This document shows, in pieces, positions 52,053 to 60,727 of a stretch of 64,000 nucleotides of DNA. Source of the stretch: JAIOSF01 sp963677755. Its GTDB lineage: Bacteria; Campylobacterota; Campylobacteria; Campylobacterales; Arcobacteraceae. The first letter of the stretch is position 1. Each line of letters begins with the position of its first letter. The stretch spans positions 1,364,001 through 1,428,000 of the forward strand of contig OY782506.1 in the NCBI GenBank assembly GCA_963677755.1, given 5' to 3'. Made by a program: the position numbers and the translations under genes. The notes under the pieces are model-generated. The model was given only the letters and a program-made list of their open reading frames with translations, had not been told where the DNA came from and ran no database searches.

Positions 52053-52074
52053 GTGTAGTTTATGTGTAGTTTAA
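52053..52074 (-). promoter_or_regulatory. Tandem 11-bp repeats upstream of the ytkA-cusCBA segment
   Basis: GTGTAGTTTAT and GTGTAGTTTAA lie head-to-tail at 52053-52063 and 52064-52074, identical at 10 of 11 positions, starting 48 bases beyond the ytkA start. The second covers the kinase stop codon. Such 11-bp-spaced direct repeats fit OmpR-family dimers. A TATATAC -10-like sequence lies between repeats and gene. Confidence 0.65.
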
Positions 52075-53219
52075 GTGAAGTGAATAACAAAAGTAGTACC
52101 AATTTTCAGTTCAGATTGCATATCTATTGTAAGTCCATACTCTTTTGCTATATTATAAACAATATTAAGTCCCATACCAAAACCACCCTCTAGTGATGTT
52201 GCTCTATAATATCGCTTGAATATATTATTTTGTTTCTCTTTACCTATCCCTATCCCTGTATCTTTAATAGTGAGTATTTTATCTTTAAGAGTGATAAAAA
52301 CTTTTCCACCTCTTTTATTGTACTTTATACTATTTGATACTAAGTTACTAAATACTCTTTTGAAATCTTCATCATAGATCTTTATTGAAGTTACTTCTAG
52401 TTGTGTTTCCATCTCTATATGCTTTTTAGCAGCTAGTAGTTTGAAATACTCTAGTTCATCTTCTATTATTTTATCTATCTTAATTATTTGAATATTCTTT
52501 TTATTCTCTTTTTGAAAAAACATATAAGTAAGGTCTTTATAGATTTCAGAAATCCTTTTTGCACTAAGATATATTCTCTCTATATTTTTTGGATTTTCAA
52601 TAGTCTCTTTATTTGCACACATCATAATAGCAGTAATAGGAGTATTTAGTTCATGAGTTGTATCTTTGATAAAGTTATCTAATCTTTCTCTCTCATTTTG
52701 AATTGGTTTCATAAACATTTTGATAAGTTTATATCCTACTGCACACATTATAAAATAAGATATTAAAAAACCTATTAGTACATTTAGATATAGTTCATTT
52801 ATAAGTTGTTGAAAACCATTGTTTTTAACCACAACAAAATCAACACCAAGATGTCCTAAAGCACTCTTATCTACAACAAGGATTGAATCATCTTCTATAT
52901 AGTGTTGTTTTGAAAAATCTATTGTAGCGTTAATACCACCAAAAAGTTGCTTTTTCTCTTTATCATACGTTGCAAAGATATAGCCATCATTGTTGTTACA
53001 TAAAGTTTTAAACTCTAGTTTTCTATTTTGCATCTGTGCGTTTATAATTTGTGAGGATATTTTGAAAGCTGTATTTTGCATATGAGAGACTGTTAGATTA
53101 TGTGTCATATTATACTGCATTTTAAAGACCAATACAGCAATAATACCCAAAAGAATAAATGCTGAGATATAATACAAAAGAATAAACTTTATAAGTATAT
53201 TTTTCTCTTCAGTTCTCAA
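52071..53219 (-). CDS. Sensor histidine kinase of the copper island
   Basis: A 382-residue membrane kinase with helices at about 10-33 and 145-165 framing a periplasmic sensor of about 110 residues, no clear HAMP, then H189 in KDTTHELNTPIT and the ATP-binding domain (NLVSNSIKYNKRGG, IKDTGIGI, GFGMGLN). It pairs with the regulator immediately upstream, with an 11-base overlap. Context suggests periplasmic Cu(I)/Ag(I) sensing, as in CusS; the sensor's metal ligands are not recognised. Confidence 0.85.
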   Translation of the reverse strand: MRTEEKNILIKFILLYYISAFILLGIIAVLVFKMQYNMTHNLTVSHMQNTAFKISSQIINAQMQNRKLEFKTLCNNNDGYIFATYDKEKKQLFGGINATIDFSKQHYIEDDSILVVDKSALGHLGVDFVVVKNNGFQQLINELYLNVLIGFLISYFIMCAVGYKLIKMFMKPIQNERERLDNFIKDTTHELNTPITAIMMCANKETIENPKNIERIYLSAKRISEIYKDLTYMFFQKENKKNIQIIKIDKIIEDELEYFKLLAAKKHIEMETQLEVTSIKIYDEDFKRVFSNLVSNSIKYNKRGGKVFITLKDKILTIKDTGIGIGKEKQNNIFKRYYRATSLEGGFGMGLNIVYNIAKEYGLTIDMQSELKIGTTFVIHFT

Positions 53220-53868
53220 AACGATATCCTATCCCTTTTACTGTTACAATCATATCGTTGTTCAATATTTTTCGTAAATTTTTAATATAAGTTCGGATAG
53301 TTGCATTTGAAGGTGTAGTGTCATATTCCCAGATATTTGATACTAACTCTTCTATACTTATGATTCTATTTTTATTTTTTATAAAGTACTCAAATATTTT
53401 TGCTTCTTTATTAGACAATTCATTCGTCTCATTCTCTTTTTGTATAGTATGGTTTGCAAAATCATATTGAATTTTTGTAGATAAAGTAACTCTCTCAAAA
53501 CAATCTATTTTTTTAATCTTTTTGATATGGTTAATTCGTATCTCTAACTCTTTAAGTTCAAAAGGTTTTTTTATATAATCATCACAACCAATATCAAAAC
53601 CTTTTTGTAAATCTTCAATTGTATTGAGAGATGTTATAAAAATAGCTGGTGTTTCAATCTTCATCTCTTTAATATGTGTAAGAACTTCAAATCCATCAAT
53701 TAAAGGAACTCCCACATCTAAAAGCAACAAATCAAAACTTCCCTCATAAATAGCATCCAATGCACCTGCTCCATCATAAAAGCATACAACATCATAGTTC
53801 AGTGAAACTAAATACTCTTCTATAAGTTCATTGAGTATCACATCATCTTCAAGTAAAAGAATTTTCAT
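53209..53868 (-). CDS. OmpR-family response regulator of the copper island
   Basis: A 219-residue regulator: receiver domain with D51 (LLLLDVGVP) and a C-terminal winged helix ending IRTYIKNLRKILNNDMIVTVKGIGYRF. It is transcribed after bufC with an ATGA overlap and before its kinase. The paired 11-bp repeats in front of bufA and of the ytkA gene are its likely targets. Confidence 0.9.
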   Translation of the reverse strand: MKILLLEDDVILNELIEEYLVSLNYDVVCFYDGAGALDAIYEGSFDLLLLDVGVPLIDGFEVLTHIKEMKIETPAIFITSLNTIEDLQKGFDIGCDDYIKKPFELKELEIRINHIKKIKKIDCFERVTLSTKIQYDFANHTIQKENETNELSNKEAKIFEYFIKNKNRIISIEELVSNIWEYDTTPSNATIRTYIKNLRKILNNDMIVTVKGIGYRFEN

Positions 53869-54554
53869 ACAATTACTTTTTGTTTATATAATTCACCCAA
53901 TGCTATTTCGAATTCTTCCTTATATTGTTTGTAACTCAAACTATTTGTTTTCATAAATGATTTTAAGTTCTCTTTGAGTGTTTTTGTTTTTGTTATAGAT
54001 TTTAATAATTTATACATATAGATATTTATCTCTCTATATACTACCTCTTGTAGCTTACAATCATAATATCCCAAAGTATAAGTTTTTTGTTTCTTTTCTA
54101 AATTCATATTTAAAAAGTTATATTTATATTTTTTAAGTACCACTTTGTTTGAAAGTTTATAATGATTTTTCAGTGAAAATGTTTTTCTTTGTTTCTTAGA
54201 CTTTTTTTGCATAAAAATATACAATTCACTATATTCAAAATAAAGTAACTCATCTCTATACTGCAAATCTTTAAAAAAATCTGTAGCTTTCAAAAATTTT
54301 CTATACTCATTTGGCATCTGCCAAATAAAACAAGAACTAGGAGTAGTTTGAATAAATTGATAAATAGAATCTTCAAACTCTTTATTGAAGTTTTTAGCTT
54401 GAATAACTTTATAAAACTGAGGATAAGAACCACTAATTACATCAAAAAAATTATTATATACAAGATATTTATATACCCCAATTGAGTCTTTTTTTACAGT
54501 TTTTTTCCCTGTAATTTGCTCTATAAAGTTTTTTTGTAAATTATGCTCTTTCAC
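53865..54554 (-). CDS. bufC: BufC/HvfC-type RiPP maturation partner (DUF2063)
   Basis: A 229-residue protein with an N-terminal DUF2063 helical domain (NLQKNFIEQI and NNFFDVISGSYPQFYKVI) and a divergent C-terminal domain. In bufferin and Hvf clusters such a protein binds the precursor and works with the MNIO oxidase. Start overlaps bufB by 14 bases. The C-terminal half is poorly conserved, so assignment rests on the N-terminus and position. Confidence 0.78.
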   Translation of the reverse strand: MKEHNLQKNFIEQITGKKTVKKDSIGVYKYLVYNNFFDVISGSYPQFYKVIQAKNFNKEFEDSIYQFIQTTPSSCFIWQMPNEYRKFLKATDFFKDLQYRDELLYFEYSELYIFMQKKSKKQRKTFSLKNHYKLSNKVVLKKYKYNFLNMNLEKKQKTYTLGYYDCKLQEVVYREINIYMYKLLKSITKTKTLKENLKSFMKTNSLSYKQYKEEFEIALGELYKQKVIV

Positions 54555-55377
54555 AGCTTTTTCTTTTATTGTATATTTTTTTCATTTTCTTGTACTCTTT
54601 TTCCATCACTTGTAATTGTGGAATATTATTGTCTCTTTCAATCATTGGGGATACATCTATTTTATCTAAAGTATATTTTAAAAGTTCCCAAGTATCATAG
54701 TTCACTTTTGTTCCATGAGAGTCTATAAGCATCTGTACATTATCATCAAAATAATGTCCCGCAATATGTAGATAAGATACTTTGTCTAAATCAAGACTTT
54801 TAATAAACTTTTTTGCATTATAACTATGATTGATACTGTTTACATATACATTATTCAGATCTAATAAAAGCTTAGCACCACTTTTATGGAGTAACTCATT
54901 GATAAAGTCACTCTCACTTAATTCAGATTCTAAAGCATGATAATAAGTAGCATTTTCAATAGAGATATTTCTTCCTAAAAAGTCTTCTGTATATTTAATA
55001 TTATCACTTAATATATCTATCATTTTATAAGTAAGTGGCACAGGAAGTAGTTCATGTAGTTGTAAATTATCAAATGAAGAGTAACTTATATGTTCAGAAT
55101 AATATTTAATATCATATCTATCCAAAAGATTTTTTAGTTTTTTAAGATATTGTTTATTTGGTCTTGTATTTGCACCCAAAGAAAGAGAAACACCATGTGC
55201 TACAAGTGGTGCAGAGTTTGCTATTTGCTCAAATTTTTCTTGATACCAAATAGGTATATCAATCCAATTTTCAGGAGTAATCTCCCACCAGTCAGGTAAG
55301 AAAGAGTTCTTTTTGAAATCAATTTCATCAAAAAATTCTCTTCTTAAACCTAACCCACAACCACTAATATTTTTCAT
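54541..55377 (-). CDS. bufB: BufB/HvfB-type MNIO (DUF692) peptide-modifying enzyme
   Basis: A 278-residue TIM-barrel protein of the multinuclear non-haem iron oxidase family. Candidate metal ligands are H61 (VAHGVSLSLG), E95-H96, H108 (LQLHELLPVP), E141-N142 (ISIENATYY), D173-N175 (LLLDLNNVYVN), H204/H208 (YLHIAGHY), D219-H221 and E247. Related enzymes oxidise cysteines of precursor peptides to oxazolone-thioamide or thiooxazole groups. It lies nine bases after the Cys-rich precursor gene, its likely substrate. Confidence 0.9.
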   Translation of the reverse strand: MKNISGCGLGLRREFFDEIDFKKNSFLPDWWEITPENWIDIPIWYQEKFEQIANSAPLVAHGVSLSLGANTRPNKQYLKKLKNLLDRYDIKYYSEHISYSSFDNLQLHELLPVPLTYKMIDILSDNIKYTEDFLGRNISIENATYYHALESELSESDFINELLHKSGAKLLLDLNNVYVNSINHSYNAKKFIKSLDLDKVSYLHIAGHYFDDNVQMLIDSHGTKVNYDTWELLKYTLDKIDVSPMIERDNNIPQLQVMEKEYKKMKKIYNKRKSCERA

Positions 55378-55385
55378 AACTTAGG

Positions 55386-55688
55386 TTATGATCCACACTT
55401 TCCTGAACCACATTTTGCAGATTTTGTTTTTTTCATCTCTTCTTTAGCACTTGCACCACATTTACCAGCACCACATTTACCAGCACCACATTTTGCAGAG
55501 GCATCCATCTTCATTTTTTTCTCTTCGCACTCTTTTGTTTCACAGTTTTTTTGTTTCATCTCACTGTTTTTTGAACCACAAGAACCAGCACCACATTTAC
55601 CTGCACCACAACCAGCAGCAAAAGATGCTGTACTTGTAGATATTACAGCTCCTAAAAGAGCTCCTACTAATTTTGTTTTTTTACTCAT
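55386..55688 (-). CDS. bufA: Bufferin/HvfA-type Cys-rich RiPP precursor
   Basis: A 100-residue peptide: signal sequence (about 1-24, SFAAG) then ten cysteines at 27, 32, 37, 49, 54, 67, 72, 77, 93 and 98. Within each group the spacing is always CX4C, built from AGKCG units with two central NCETKEC residues. This matches the low-complexity, EGKCG-type precursors of MNIO systems. Cysteines would be modified by BufB, exported, and used to bind copper in the periplasm. Ribosome site GAGG precedes ATG. Confidence 0.85.
   Translation of the reverse strand: MSKKTKLVGALLGAVISTSTASFAAGCGAGKCGAGSCGSKNSEMKQKNCETKECEEKKMKMDASAKCGAGKCGAGKCGASAKEEMKKTKSAKCGSGKCGS
55453..55497. repeat. Tandem 15-bp repeats encoding AGKCG units of the precursor
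   Basis: The unit GCACCACATTTACCA recurs at 55453-55467 and 55468-55482, with a partial third copy from 55483. Each copy encodes one CX4C step on the minus strand, showing growth of the precursor by in-frame duplication. Confidence 0.75.
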
Positions 55689-55734
55689 AACGATTTCCTC
55701 TTTGTATAATTTTTTCTAATAATACAATTTTAAT

Positions 55735-55756
55735 GTGTAATAACTGTGTAGTAACT
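55735..55756 (-). promoter_or_regulatory. Tandem 11-bp repeats upstream of bufA
   Basis: GTGTAATAACT (55735-55745) and GTGTAGTAACT (55746-55756) lie head-to-tail, 46 bases upstream of the bufA start. They share the GTGTAGT core and the spacing of the repeats upstream of the ytkA-cus segment. A TATACA or TATTAT -10-like sequence lies between them and the gene. Confidence 0.65.
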
Positions 55757-56742
55757 TAGATTAAATATTTACTTATTTCATCTTTGGTAGGTAACTTATG
55801 AGCTTTAAGAGTAAACTCTTCACTTTCATCATAAAAAGAAACTGTATATTCTTTATCTAATTCTGTTTTCCCATAACTTACAATAAAACTTGCTGCTAAT
55901 TCTTTATCAGCATCGCTTGCTTTTTTTTCAAGTAAACTTAAAGGTCCAACAGCATCTGTAATTCTAACTTTATAGTATTTTTTACTTATTGTATTATTTA
56001 ATTTTTCATTATCTTCTTGATGTCGTCCAACAATCAGTTTTGCACCATCAGGAAGTCGTAAATGTCTCCCTGCTTTTAAAGTGTCTACATCGTCAACTTC
56101 TAAAGTATCATGATCTACAAAATCTTGAAGTCTCTTACTAAACTGAATATCTGTAAGTAAACACCCACCACCTGGTGACTCAAAATCTTTTAGTCCTATC
56201 TCTTTTGCCAAATCTAGTTGTCTTTGTCTATTTCTACCATTGATATCAAGAAGTTTTTCTCTATCTATCCAACCTTCTATTTCTGGTCTAGATGGCTCTA
56301 AAAGTTTTGCACAAAGTGGACGAATAATTAAATCATCGTAATTGCTCAATGTTTTTACATTTTCCATAGCTTCTTTTCTTTGAGACATTGGTCGTTGTCC
56401 CATCACTTCACCACTTATCATAAAACTAGCACCATATTTTTCAAGTAATTGACCTGTATATCGAAACATAAAACCATGACAATCAACACATGGATTAAAG
56501 TTCTTTCCATACCCATATTTAGGGTCAAATAGAACTTCATCTAAATATAATTCTCGTAAATCAAGAATTTCTAGTTGCACACCTATTTGGTCACACATAT
56601 TTTGCATATGCTCTCGTCTATCTGATGTTGAACCAAATCCTATATTTACATTTACTGCTATTACCTCTATACCTTGATCTACTACGAGCTTCATAGCTAA
56701 TGTAGAATCCAATCCTCCACTAAAAAGTGCTAATGCTTTCAT
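55756..56742 (-). CDS. PP-loop tRNA-thiolation-like ATPase (MnmA/ThiI-related)
   Basis: A 328-residue protein with the adenylating PP-loop SGGLDST (8-14), a CVDC motif (C85, C88) and C194 in SPGGGCLLT, the cysteines expected for sulfur transfer. The C-terminal 100 residues look like an NFACT-R-like or RNA-binding domain. Campylobacterota carry this MnmA-like protein besides normal MnmA; its target base is not certain. Confidence 0.75.
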   Translation of the reverse strand: MKALALFSGGLDSTLAMKLVVDQGIEVIAVNVNIGFGSTSDRREHMQNMCDQIGVQLEILDLRELYLDEVLFDPKYGYGKNFNPCVDCHGFMFRYTGQLLEKYGASFMISGEVMGQRPMSQRKEAMENVKTLSNYDDLIIRPLCAKLLEPSRPEIEGWIDREKLLDINGRNRQRQLDLAKEIGLKDFESPGGGCLLTDIQFSKRLQDFVDHDTLEVDDVDTLKAGRHLRLPDGAKLIVGRHQEDNEKLNNTISKKYYKVRITDAVGPLSLLEKKASDADKELAASFIVSYGKTELDKEYTVSFYDESEEFTLKAHKLPTKDEISKYLI

Positions 56743-56759
56743 CTAATTTTTATCCTCTT

Positions 56760-58115
56760 TTATTTTATTAATCTCATTGGGTCTATATATCTACTATTTT
56801 TTGTTGCTTGAAATTCTAATGTATCGCTTACTCTCCCTACAACATATCCTTTAGGTATCCATTTCCCCACTTTTAATGTTGGAGATATTTGATCAAGATG
56901 TGAATAGATAGTATGAAGGCTATTACTATGTTTTACAATAACAACATTAGCTAAAAGACCAGAATTTTGTTTTGCATAAACAATTTGTCCTTTAAATACA
57001 CTCAATACTTTTGCATTTGGTATTTTTGTTTTTAAAGATACTGATTCATTAAAAAGTTCCATTTTATACACATCATCATAATATTTTCCAAACTTTTTTA
57101 CTACTGTATAAGATTTAAGTGGTGCGATAGTTTTTACACCATTGTATTTTGATATTTTAATCCCTTTTGCAGAAGAACCTATTTTTCGCACCTCTACATT
57201 TATATCATTTTCTAATTCTTTTTTCTTTTTAAATTTTATCTGTTTTGTTTTTTCTGCAGGTACATCCACATCTTTTTTTATACTTTTTTTCAATTTTGCT
57301 AATTTCGCTTGTTTGGCTGCCTCTGCTTTTTTTCGAGCTGCTTCTTTTTTTCTTGCTAGTGCTTTTGCTTTTCTAATTCTTATCTCTTCTTTTTTAATTT
57401 CCTCTTTTTTAAGGATATTTAAACTTCCAAGTAAATCAGTTATTTTATTTTGCTTGTTCACTATTTGTTGCAATCTTTGTTGATATCTCTTATGTTGTTT
57501 CTTTAAATTTTCTAATTTTTTTTCATATTTTAATTCTAAATCTTTATATCTATCTTTTACTTTACTTTGTTCTTCAAGATATTTATTTATATCATTTATT
57601 TTTTTTTCATTTTCTCTTATTTGATTATTTACTTTTAGATAATTTATATTTATGTCCAAAATCTCTTGTCGATTATTATCAAATACTAAAGTATACACCT
57701 CTTTCCCTATTACATCTTTAAGAGATTCTTTATTGGCTTGTTCTATCCCCATACTCATTGCATATCGTTCAATTACAAAATCAACTACATCTTTCTCTAT
57801 TTTTTCTCTTATTTTTGTTAATCTTTCTGATTCTTTTTGAAGTTTTTCTATTTTCCCTTTTGCACTTGAAAGTTTCATTTTATTTAATACTAGTTGCGTA
57901 TTTGTTGTATCTAAAACAGAAACTATTTTTTCATAAGCTTCCTCTTCTTCATTTATTTTATTTGCTAATGATGAAATATTATTATTAATATTTTTCTTTT
58001 TTGAAGCAATATCTTTAAATTCTTTTTTATTATTATTAATTTTTTTTTCAATATCTTGCACAGAAGCTTCCACGCAAGAAAACAATAATAAAAAGAAAAA
58101 GAGTGTTTTAATCAT
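56760..58115 (-). CDS. EnvC-like murein hydrolase activator (degenerate LytM)
   Basis: A 451-residue periplasmic protein with a signal peptide (about 1-17), long coiled coils (about 20-240) and a lysine-rich linker, ending in a LytM/M23 domain (about 335-450). The catalytic set is broken: only one histidine remains in YSHLD, and the canonical HxH is replaced by LEFQ, so it should not cut peptidoglycan itself. It is encoded with ftsX and ftsE, matching the EnvC role of carrying the FtsEX signal to amidases at division. Confidence 0.85.
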   Translation of the reverse strand: MIKTLFFFLLLFSCVEASVQDIEKKINNNKKEFKDIASKKKNINNNISSLANKINEEEEAYEKIVSVLDTTNTQLVLNKMKLSSAKGKIEKLQKESERLTKIREKIEKDVVDFVIERYAMSMGIEQANKESLKDVIGKEVYTLVFDNNRQEILDININYLKVNNQIRENEKKINDINKYLEEQSKVKDRYKDLELKYEKKLENLKKQHKRYQQRLQQIVNKQNKITDLLGSLNILKKEEIKKEEIRIRKAKALARKKEAARKKAEAAKQAKLAKLKKSIKKDVDVPAEKTKQIKFKKKKELENDINVEVRKIGSSAKGIKISKYNGVKTIAPLKSYTVVKKFGKYYDDVYKMELFNESVSLKTKIPNAKVLSVFKGQIVYAKQNSGLLANVVIVKHSNSLHTIYSHLDQISPTLKVGKWIPKGYVVGRVSDTLEFQATKNSRYIDPMRLIK

Positions 58116-58921
58116 TACTTTGATTTGTATTGAACCAATAATCCAAAAAAAGTTATAAATGGAATTATAAATGATAATAAAAAGATTTGAAAAATCTCAA
58201 ACTCAAGATGAATAATTTTTGGCATAATTGATATTATCTCAGGTTGCACAAAAAAACTGATATTGTTAACAACAACTATAAGTAGTGAAATAACAACAAT
58301 ACTTGAAACAATAGCACTTAATATAATCGTTTTTACAATTGGCTTCGAGCTATACATAAGTGAGCCACCATGGAGTTGAATAATAGATATTCGTTCATTA
58401 TGTTCAAAAAACCATATCTTAATCTGTTTTGAAAGAAGAAGTAATGAAAGAGCTAAAACAACTACAAAGAGTATAAATACAATATCTTGTATCAATACAA
58501 GAAGTGAATAAATCTGATTATGATCGGTTGAAAAAGTTTCAACTCTTTTTATATTTGTCATCTGTTTCAACTCTTTTTTTATCTGAGCTAGTTTTCTTGT
58601 AGTTGGAAACTCTTCCAAATGTATTTTATAAAAATATGGTAGTTTTTTATTCAATAAATCCAATGATGAACTCGATAAATTTTCTTTTACACCTTCTATG
58701 ATTTTTGTTCTACTTAAAGCTTCAATATCTTTTACTTTAATATCAGCTAAAGAATCAATATCTATAAAAGGAGTATTTGTAATAACAACAATTGCATAAT
58801 CATTTGCAATACTATTCTTATAACTATCTACAACTTTATCAACAAGTAAATAAATAGAAAATATAAACAACATAATAATCAAAGGGAAAGTAAAAGATAA
58901 AAATGACTTAAGAAGCTTCAT
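58115..58921 (-). CDS. ftsX: Cell division protein FtsX
   Basis: A 268-residue membrane protein with four helices and a large periplasmic loop after the first helix, the FtsX layout. The ATG at 58921 is chosen because GGAG lies six bases upstream; an earlier in-frame ATG at 58936 would lie deeper in ftsE. It forms the membrane part of the FtsEX complex that controls EnvC. Its stop overlaps the EnvC start by one base. Confidence 0.85.
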   Translation of the reverse strand: MKLLKSFLSFTFPLIIMLFIFSIYLLVDKVVDSYKNSIANDYAIVVITNTPFIDIDSLADIKVKDIEALSRTKIIEGVKENLSSSSLDLLNKKLPYFYKIHLEEFPTTRKLAQIKKELKQMTNIKRVETFSTDHNQIYSLLVLIQDIVFILFVVVLALSLLLLSKQIKIWFFEHNERISIIQLHGGSLMYSSKPIVKTIILSAIVSSIVVISLLIVVVNNISFFVQPEIISIMPKIIHLEFEIFQIFLLSFIIPFITFFGLLVQYKSK

Positions 58922-59570
58922 AAACAACTCCATCATCGATATTAAATCTTCTATACTTTACACCCAAATCTGTTGGTATTCTATGAGTTACAACAACCAC
59001 CGTAATCCCTAGTATCTCATTGGCATTTTTTAAAAGTTTCCATATTACATCAGAAGAATAGTCATCAAGATTTCCTGTTGGTTCATCTGCAAATATGATA
59101 CTTGGATTATGAGCTAAAGCTCTAGCAACTGCAACTCTCTGTTGCTCTCCACCACTTAGCTCTTCTGGATATGCACCAACTTTATGGCTGAGTTTTACAT
59201 GCTTAAGAAGTTTTTTAACTTGATTTTTACAAATTATATCATCATAGTTATGTACTTTTAAAGGGAGCATTATATTATCTTCTATAGTATAGTTTTTAAT
59301 AAGTTTATAGTCTTGAAATACAATTCCTAAATCTTTTCGCAAAGTAAGTAGTTTATTATAATTCTTTTTTGACAAATCAGTTTTATTTACAAGAAGATGT
59401 CCTGATTTTATATAAAGCTCTCCATAAAAAGCTTTTAAAAGTGTAGATTTTCCACTACCACTAGAACCACTAATAAAAATAAAATCTTTAGGTTTTATAT
59501 TAAAATTAGCATTTTCTATAATATTCTTATTATTGTCGTAAGATAATGTAATATTATTAGCTAATATCAT
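58908..59570 (-). CDS. ftsE: Cell division ATPase FtsE
   Basis: A 220-residue ABC ATPase with Walker A GSSGSGKST (35-43), signature ELSGGEQQRVAVARAL and Walker B IIFADEPTGNLD. It energises FtsX. Its start overlaps the trmB stop (ATGA). Placement next to ftsX and an EnvC-like gene confirms the role over other ABC ATPases. Confidence 0.9.
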   Translation of the reverse strand: MILANNITLSYDNNKNIIENANFNIKPKDFIFISGSSGSGKSTLLKAFYGELYIKSGHLLVNKTDLSKKNYNKLLTLRKDLGIVFQDYKLIKNYTIEDNIMLPLKVHNYDDIICKNQVKKLLKHVKLSHKVGAYPEELSGGEQQRVAVARALAHNPSIIFADEPTGNLDDYSSDVIWKLLKNANEILGITVVVVTHRIPTDLGVKYRRFNIDDGVVYEAS

Positions 59571-60727
59571 TTAAGAATCTCCAATATTGTTTTATGCGAT
59601 TCTAAGTTCGCTCGTGTGATGATAGGATCGCCTTGAAAATATCTCATATTTCCATTTTCCAAAAGAAGATACTTAGCAACTGGTCTGTCAAAACTTCCAA
59701 AAGTCACTTTTATCAATAATCCACTTATACCATTATCTTCAATATCATAAATAGATTCAAAATGTACTAAATAGTCTTCTTTAATTACTGCTTTTGTCTT
59801 AATTTTTGATTTTAAATCTTCTTTTTCATACACAATAGGAAAATTAAAATCACCTTCTAAAACTACCTCTGGAGATTTCTCTTTTGCTTCTATTTTAACA
59901 TCCCAAATAGTTTTTTCTTGTCTTTTCCATCTTGCCTCATATTTACTTGTTACATCTAAATCTTGATTTGTTAATATCTCATGCTTATACTCTTGAAAAT
60001 GTTCTAAAAGTGAAGTAGAATATTCAAAATAATTAGGACTATCAGTTCTAAGTTCCAAAGTACCATAAATTTTTAAAACTCTCATACACTCTTCAATAAA
60101 TTCTACACTCATAACTCGTCTATGAGGCTTTTTATCCCAAGGAACGGGAAAATGTACAAAAACTTTCCCTACACTATTTGATTTTAAAAATTCTAAAAAT
60201 AATCGTGCATCATAATTTATCACTAAAATATTTTCTATATTTTGTAACTTAACTTGTTTTAAAACTTGTTCTATTGATGGATAATGTATCTCTAAACCTA
60301 TGATAATTTTATCTGGATTCATTTTTGCTTGATGCAAAAGGTGAACACCACTTCCAAAACCAACCTCTACATAAATCTCTTTATTCGTTTGAAACTCTTC
60401 AACAAAATAATTTATATCTTTTAGATACCCATCTTCTGGTTTTACTTTATTGTACATGGAGTTAACATTTGAGAAAAGCACTTCTGTATTTGCAACTTTT
60501 TCATAATCATTCAATGCAGTTTTCATTAAGTCAACAGGAGTTAACCTAGTAGCATTATCTAACTTTACTAAATCATTTCCATTTTTTACAACTTTTGTGA
60601 GTAGAAACTCTTTATTATTATATACAGCGCAAATCTTTTTATCATATTCACAAGTAGCGATAAACTTAAAGTGTCCATCATTACTTGTTTGTATATTATC
60701 GTGAGGTTTTAATAAAAGGTGTGGCAT
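59567..60727 (-). CDS. trmB: tRNA (guanine-46 N7) methyltransferase
   Basis: A 386-residue protein with the SAM motif VEVGFGSGVHLLHQAK, GLEIHYPSIEQVL, the VFVHFPVPWDKKPHRR catalytic region and LRTDSPNYFEY. It is longer than E. coli TrmB (239); the extra 120 N-terminal residues and C-terminal extension are typical of Campylobacterota. It makes m7G46 in tRNA. Its start overlaps the stop of the FnIII lipoprotein (TAATG). Confidence 0.92.
   Translation of the reverse strand: MPHLLLKPHDNIQTSNDGHFKFIATCEYDKKICAVYNNKEFLLTKVVKNGNDLVKLDNATRLTPVDLMKTALNDYEKVANTEVLFSNVNSMYNKVKPEDGYLKDINYFVEEFQTNKEIYVEVGFGSGVHLLHQAKMNPDKIIIGLEIHYPSIEQVLKQVKLQNIENILVINYDARLFLEFLKSNSVGKVFVHFPVPWDKKPHRRVMSVEFIEECMRVLKIYGTLELRTDSPNYFEYSTSLLEHFQEYKHEILTNQDLDVTSKYEARWKRQEKTIWDVKIEAKEKSPEVVLEGDFNFPIVYEKEDLKSKIKTKAVIKEDYLVHFESIYDIEDNGISGLLIKVTFGSFDRPVAKYLLLENGNMRYFQGDPIITRANLESHKTILEILK

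Noticed and set aside
55453..55497. CRISPR-like short repeats
   Set aside because: The repeats are 15 bp, contiguous without spacers and in frame inside the precursor gene; they encode AGKCG units.
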